Shown: in pieces, positions 13,566 through 16,913 of the stretch | Position numbering within the stretch: the first letter of the stretch is position 1 | Layout of the letters: each line of letters starts with the position of its first letter | Source: Hepatocystis sp. ex Piliocolobus tephrosceles | Taxonomy: Eukaryota > Apicomplexa > Aconoidasida > Haemosporida > Plasmodiidae | Direction of reading: 5' to 3' | NCBI GenBank assembly: GCA_902459845.2 | Contig: CABPSV020000410.1 | Coordinates: 1 to 16,913 of the forward strand | DNA length: 16,913 nt | Made by a program: the position numbers and the translations under genes | The notes under the pieces: generated by a model | Told to the model about the DNA's origin: nothing | Databases searched by the model: none | Seen by the model: only the letters and a program-made list of their open reading frames with translations

Positions 13566-13625
13566 AAAAAAAAAAAAAAATAAATAAACCTACACACAAA
13601 CGTAAACGCACGAACATTAACCACC

Positions 13626-15866
13626 TTATTTTCTATTGTTCCAAGTAGAGGTCAATGAAAAATATTTAGCCAGTATATCATAAGTCTTATTAACAACGTA
13701 GTACTCTGGAAAGAATTGCATTTGTAGTAATTTGATGTCGCCCTGCACTTCTTTAAACATAAATACATAAGGATTTTCCCACAATGACAAATCTCTTGTT
13801 TCATCATCTCCTTTATCTAATATATTTTCTAAACCTCTTAAAATACTTTTACATAATTTAACACTACCACTATTCATAGGATCAGATTCACTTACTAATT
13901 CTAACATGTCTGCTATTAATTGCATACAAATATTTTCTCCCAATTTGTTAGTAGTTGCTGTACAAGAAATAATATATCCAACTTGTTTTTGGTTTGCTTT
14001 AGATAAACAAGCACAAACTGCATAAGCTGCTTCTATTTTTGTATTAAAATCATTATCTGTTTCAAAAATATCAACTAATAAAGGAAATACATCATCTTTA
14101 ATTAATAATTCAACTTCTGATGCTGTTTCACAACCAATGTTACCTAATGCATTACATGCTCTTGCTCTAGCACCAGGTTTTATTTTTAAATTATTCAATA
14201 TTTTTTTTAAAGCTTTTATAACATTACAATTTATTAATAAACATATCTGTTGATGATTAGCAGCATAAGCTATTTTTGAAATAATTGATAAAGCTTCAAA
14301 GGCTAAATCTGCAGTTGAAGATTCACATAAAATAACAGCATTGTGTAATATATCTGTTTTAAGTAAAAACTCAATTCCTACTTGATTTTCACAAATTGTT
14401 ATACAAGTAGAACTTGTCAAAAATAATATTTTTTCGTCACTCATTTTTATACACATAGATAAATAATTTGTAATTGTTTCAAGTTCTTTTAAAAAAGATT
14501 TTTCATACATTTGCGATGTAGAAATATAAAACATTTTTAAACCATATACAACTATAGTGTAACAAACTCTTACACCATTTAGGTTAGGAGTGTTTTCAAT
14601 AGCTTCTAATAATGCATCTACGATACCTTTACGATCAATTAAATCATTTTTTAATTTATATATATCGTATGTTAATATTGTTCTTAATAATGCTATAATT
14701 AGTTGTGGTATTAATGGATTGAGTGGTTTTTGACAATTTTTTGGACCTGTTTTATCGCATGAATTATTCAATAAATAAACAACACATGTATATAACTCGT
14801 CTAATACATCTTGTTTTATTTTTTCAGTTGAACCACAACAACCGAAAATTATAATTAACAAAGTCAATGATTCTATTATAATTTCATCATTACTATATAA
14901 ATAATTATAAAGTAAAACTTTAATCATGTTTATAATATTTATTTCAAATACATCACTCAGATTTATATCTATTACATTTTCTCTTGTTAGACATTTATCT
15001 AATAATTCAAAATATTCATCTACATCATTTAAACGTTTATAAGTAGAATATATCATAGAATTTAAAATTTGTAAAGTTATTCCATTAGATGAACAGGATG
15101 AAGAAGAAGAACAAGCTCCTGTATTAAAATTATTCATTAAAGCATTATTACTTCCATTTGTATTAGATGTAGCAACATTACTACTACTAGTGGTATTATT
15201 TGTACTATTATTACAATTATTTTGATTATTATTATTATCGTTATTATTATTGTTGTGATTTAATCCATTCAAGTTGTCATTTTTATTTAAAAAAATACCA
15301 CTATTATTGTCGTTATTGTTGTTACTGGAAGAAGAATTATTATTATATTTATTTTGATAAAAACTGTTATAATTATTTTGATTACTGCTAATACCAGTAT
15401 TAATAGAACTTTCTAATTGTGTTTGATTATTTTCATTTTTATCAGGTACATTCAACATAATACATCCCCTATTTAACAAACTTTTTTTATATTCTGGATT
15501 GTTTTTATATTTATAATGTAAAGAACCATATACTAACTGTATACCTTTTATTTTATCATAAAGTTCGTTACTTTCAAGTAAACTGTTTACATTCTCTATT
15601 ATATTTGTATTTATACAAAAAGAACTTTCCATCTGACTTACTAATATATCAATCGATTCATCATTTTTATTCATATCGTTAAAATTGTTGCTATTTTGAC
15701 TTACACCATTGTTTAAAAAAGACGCACAAGTATTGGGACTATTCGTATTGTTATTATTATTATTATTACTGTTAAGCATATTTATATTCTTTTCTAATTC
15801 CACGTTGCTATTATTTAAAAAGTAAGACATATTTACAGAACTATTTGCAAAATTTGTGTTATCCAT
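13626..15866 (-). CDS. Armadillo-repeat protein, divergent importin-alpha-like
   Basis: Encodes 746 residues. Residues about 80-135 and 262-740 look helical and ARM-like, split by a 125-residue Asn/Ser-rich insert (about 140-262). The C-terminal part follows importin-alpha repeats in order: AFEALSIISKIAYAANHQQI (522-541), RARACNALGNIG (567-578), KIEAAYAVCACLSKANQKQV (610-629), then LRGLENILDKGDDETRDLSL (676-695) and the terminal YYVVNKTYDILAKYF (722-736), matching the importin ends GLENIL..GE and IYEKAY.IIEKYF. Importin-alpha carries NLS cargo into the nucleus by bridging to importin-beta. Here the N-terminus has no Arg/Lys-rich importin-beta-binding stretch, and the pocket Trp/Asn pairs of the repeats are mostly replaced. 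A different ARM function (scaffold, atypical adaptor) is therefore equally possible. The first ATG is preceded by about 100 bp with no other ATG. Single exon, stop TAA; same strand as the L28 gene, but 2.2 kb away and so probably transcribed separately. Confidence 0.85.
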   Translation of the reverse strand: MDNTNFANSSVNMSYFLNNSNVELEKNINMLNSNNNNNNNTNSPNTCASFLNNGVSQNSNNFNDMNKNDESIDILVSQMESSFCINTNIIENVNSLLESNELYDKIKGIQLVYGSLHYKYKNNPEYKKSLLNRGCIMLNVPDKNENNQTQLESSINTGISSNQNNYNSFYQNKYNNNSSSSNNNNDNNSGIFLNKNDNLNGLNHNNNNNDNNNNQNNCNNSTNNTTSSSNVATSNTNGSNNALMNNFNTGACSSSSSCSSNGITLQILNSMIYSTYKRLNDVDEYFELLDKCLTRENVIDINLSDVFEINIINMIKVLLYNYLYSNDEIIIESLTLLIIIFGCCGSTEKIKQDVLDELYTCVVYLLNNSCDKTGPKNCQKPLNPLIPQLIIALLRTILTYDIYKLKNDLIDRKGIVDALLEAIENTPNLNGVRVCYTIVVYGLKMFYISTSQMYEKSFLKELETITNYLSMCIKMSDEKILFLTSSTCITICENQVGIEFLLKTDILHNAVILCESSTADLAFEALSIISKIAYAANHQQICLLINCNVIKALKKILNNLKIKPGARARACNALGNIGCETASEVELLIKDDVFPLLVDIFETDNDFNTKIEAAYAVCACLSKANQKQVGYIISCTATTNKLGENICMQLIADMLELVSESDPMNSGSVKLCKSILRGLENILDKGDDETRDLSLWENPYVFMFKEVQGDIKLLQMQFFPEYYVVNKTYDILAKYFSLTSTWNNRK
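15080..15450 (-). other. Asn/Ser-rich low-complexity insert in the ARM protein
   Basis: Codons for residues about 140-262 of the ARM-repeat protein give poly-Asn and poly-Ser with scattered Gly and Thr, including CSSSSSCSSN. It separates an N-terminal ARM-like helix block from the main array. Such Asn-rich inserts in loops of conserved folds are typical of Plasmodium proteins. The opposite-strand open frame over this region is a shadow. Confidence 0.85.
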
Positions 15867-15870
15867 TATG

Positions 15871-15930
15871 TTTATATGTGTTTGTATGTGTTTGTATGTG
15901 TTTATATGTGTTTATATATGTTTATATTTG
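15871..15930. repeat. 10-bp tandem repeat, 6 units (TTT[A/G]TATGTG)
   Basis: Six contiguous decamers: TTTATATGTG, two TTTGTATGTG, TTTATATGTG, TTTATATATG, TTTATATTTG. The array starts 4 bp upstream of the ARM-gene ATG, so on the transcript it reads as CACATA(C/T)AAA units directly before the start codon. It contains no ATG on the minus strand. Confidence 0.93.
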
Positions 15931-16528
15931 TTTTGTTTTGTTTTTTTTTTTTTTTTTACTTTATGTACATTTTTTTTTCCTTACTATAGGCAAAAAAAAA
16001 TCACATAACATATATATATATATATATATGTATGTTCCAACTGAGAGTACATATATTTCAATACGTAAAACCAAGCAAATCTTGAATAAGAAAATATGAA
16101 AATAAATAAAACGAACACAGATATATATATATTACAAATTTTTTGAAAATGTAAAAAAAAAAAATTTTTTTATTATATGTATACATACGTATATATATAA
16201 AACAAAAATGTAAAAAAATAAAAAAAAATTAATTCAAATGAAAACCAAATATATTTCAATTTTATATTAACAATTGTAAAATGTTTATATATATATATGT
16301 ATATGTCTATATTGCTTTTACGTGTATATAAATGTACGTATAATTTGACACATAAACATATATGTACATATTTACGTCCGTATTATGCCTTAAATAATGT
16401 ATAACATAACTATATATATGTATATATATTAATATGTAATGACTCTTAGTACTATACAAAGCCTTAATGAATTGCGAGCATTTCTGTGTTATGTATATTT
16501 TATTTTAAATAAATAAATAAAAACACGC

Positions 16529-16529
<1 letters not shown>

Positions 16530-16587
<58 letters not shown>
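16530..16587. repeat. Long TA dinucleotide tract, 29 units
   Basis: Fifty-eight bases of uninterrupted TA, the longest dinucleotide run in the window, preceded by ACACGCG. Self-complementary, so cruciform-prone and likely length-polymorphic. Confidence 0.9.
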
Positions 16588-16588
<1 letters not shown>

Positions 16589-16866
16589 CATATATATATA
16601 AACATAAATATATGTACTAGTGAGAACTCCTTATATAAAACTTGTATAAAAGCTAAATGGGCATTTAAAATTAATATACGTTTTTTTTACCTTTTCTTCA
16701 GTAACTAATTTTATATACTTAAAACACATCCATGAGTTTTTTTATTTTTTTCATAGCATATATATTATATATATTATATTATAAATGTATATATGAAAGT
16801 AAGATAATTCAAATGAAGTAACGCATATGATGTAATGCTAAAAAAAAATAAGTAAAATATAATAAT

Positions 16867-16868
<2 letters not shown>

Positions 16869-16913
<45 letters not shown>
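16869..16913. repeat. Terminal poly(A), at least 45 nt, cut by the window end
   Basis: Uninterrupted A from 16869 to the last base. The true length is unknown. A sequence ending in a long homopolymer is typical of a contig break. Confidence 0.9.

Larger units (their letters stand above)
11402..13625. other. Repeat-rich intergenic region between the L28 and ARM-protein genes
   Basis: About 2.2 kb that should hold the L28 promoter and 5' UTR (right of 11401) and the 3' UTR of the ARM-protein gene (left of 13626). It contains an 11-bp repeat, a 14-bp repeat, three alternating purine-pyrimidine tracts, a TTTA-type repeat, a 14-16-bp degenerate repeat, and long poly(A)/poly(T) runs (for example 12618-12658, and T at about 12708-12733). 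A less repetitive patch at about 12740-12975 has an open frame of 68 codons on the plus strand (12763-12969), but it shows no recognisable domain or splice context. No RNA gene was recognised. Confidence 0.7.
15867..16913. other. Intergenic region upstream of the ARM-protein gene
   Basis: No coding sequence or RNA gene is seen. It holds the 5' UTR and presumed promoter of the minus-strand ARM gene, a 10-bp repeat (15871-15930), a poly(T) run (about 15941-15957), TA tracts near 16011-16028 and 16530-16587, and a terminal poly(A). Sequence ends within that poly(A). Confidence 0.75.

Noticed and set aside
11402..13625. Centromere candidate, because of AT-richness and tandem arrays
   Set aside because: Plasmodium centromeres are about 2 kb of near-pure AT. 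This region contains GC-bearing arrays (CAGTTTTC, TTTCCATTC, CGCACG) and no extended block of 97% AT.
1..16913. A novel defence, toxin or mobile system
   Set aside because: All three long reading frames are explained by housekeeping-type families, and no transposase, integrase, terminal inverted repeat or nuclease motif was seen.

Overview
The window is very AT-rich eukaryotic DNA. It is dominated by poly(A)/poly(T) runs, TA dinucleotide tracts and Asn-rich coding sequence. Together with single-exon genes, low-complexity inserts inside conserved folds and AAAA-ATG start contexts, this points to a malaria parasite (Plasmodium, Apicomplexa) nuclear genome. The species cannot be fixed from the sequence alone. 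The window ends inside a 45-nt poly(A) run, which suggests a contig edge.

Three protein-coding genes are supported. (1) 2229-9833, plus strand: a 2534-residue STAG/SCC3 protein, the SA-type HEAT-repeat subunit of cohesin, inflated to about twice the usual length by charged and Asn-rich inserts. (2) 10556-11401, minus strand: a 281-residue bL28-family organellar (probably mitochondrial) ribosomal protein. (3) 13626-15866, minus strand: a 746-residue Armadillo-repeat protein whose C-terminal half aligns with ARM repeats 6-10 of importin-alpha. It lacks an obvious importin-beta-binding region and most of the NLS-pocket Trp/Asn residues. Genes 1 and 2 are convergent. Genes 2 and 3 are on the same strand, about 2.2 kb apart. 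No operon-like or defence-type system is visible, and the three genes have no obvious shared pathway.

The intergenic DNA holds no further convincing genes, tRNAs or rRNAs. It does hold structured repeats: a 12-bp TACGTA-containing repeat just after the STAG stop codon; a 21-copy 11-bp T4/A3 repeat (11671-11897); a 13-copy 14-bp repeat (12354-12535); a degenerate 14-16-bp repeat at the 3' end of the ARM gene; and a 10-bp repeat directly upstream of the ARM gene ATG. There are also four long perfectly alternating purine-pyrimidine tracts with Z-DNA potential, and three homopolymers of exactly 48 nt.

The observations most worth a second look are the candidate SUMO-interacting motifs in the STAG tail, the partly retained conserved surface of STAG, the degenerate importin-alpha-like protein, the helically phased 11-bp repeat and the cluster of Z-prone tracts.
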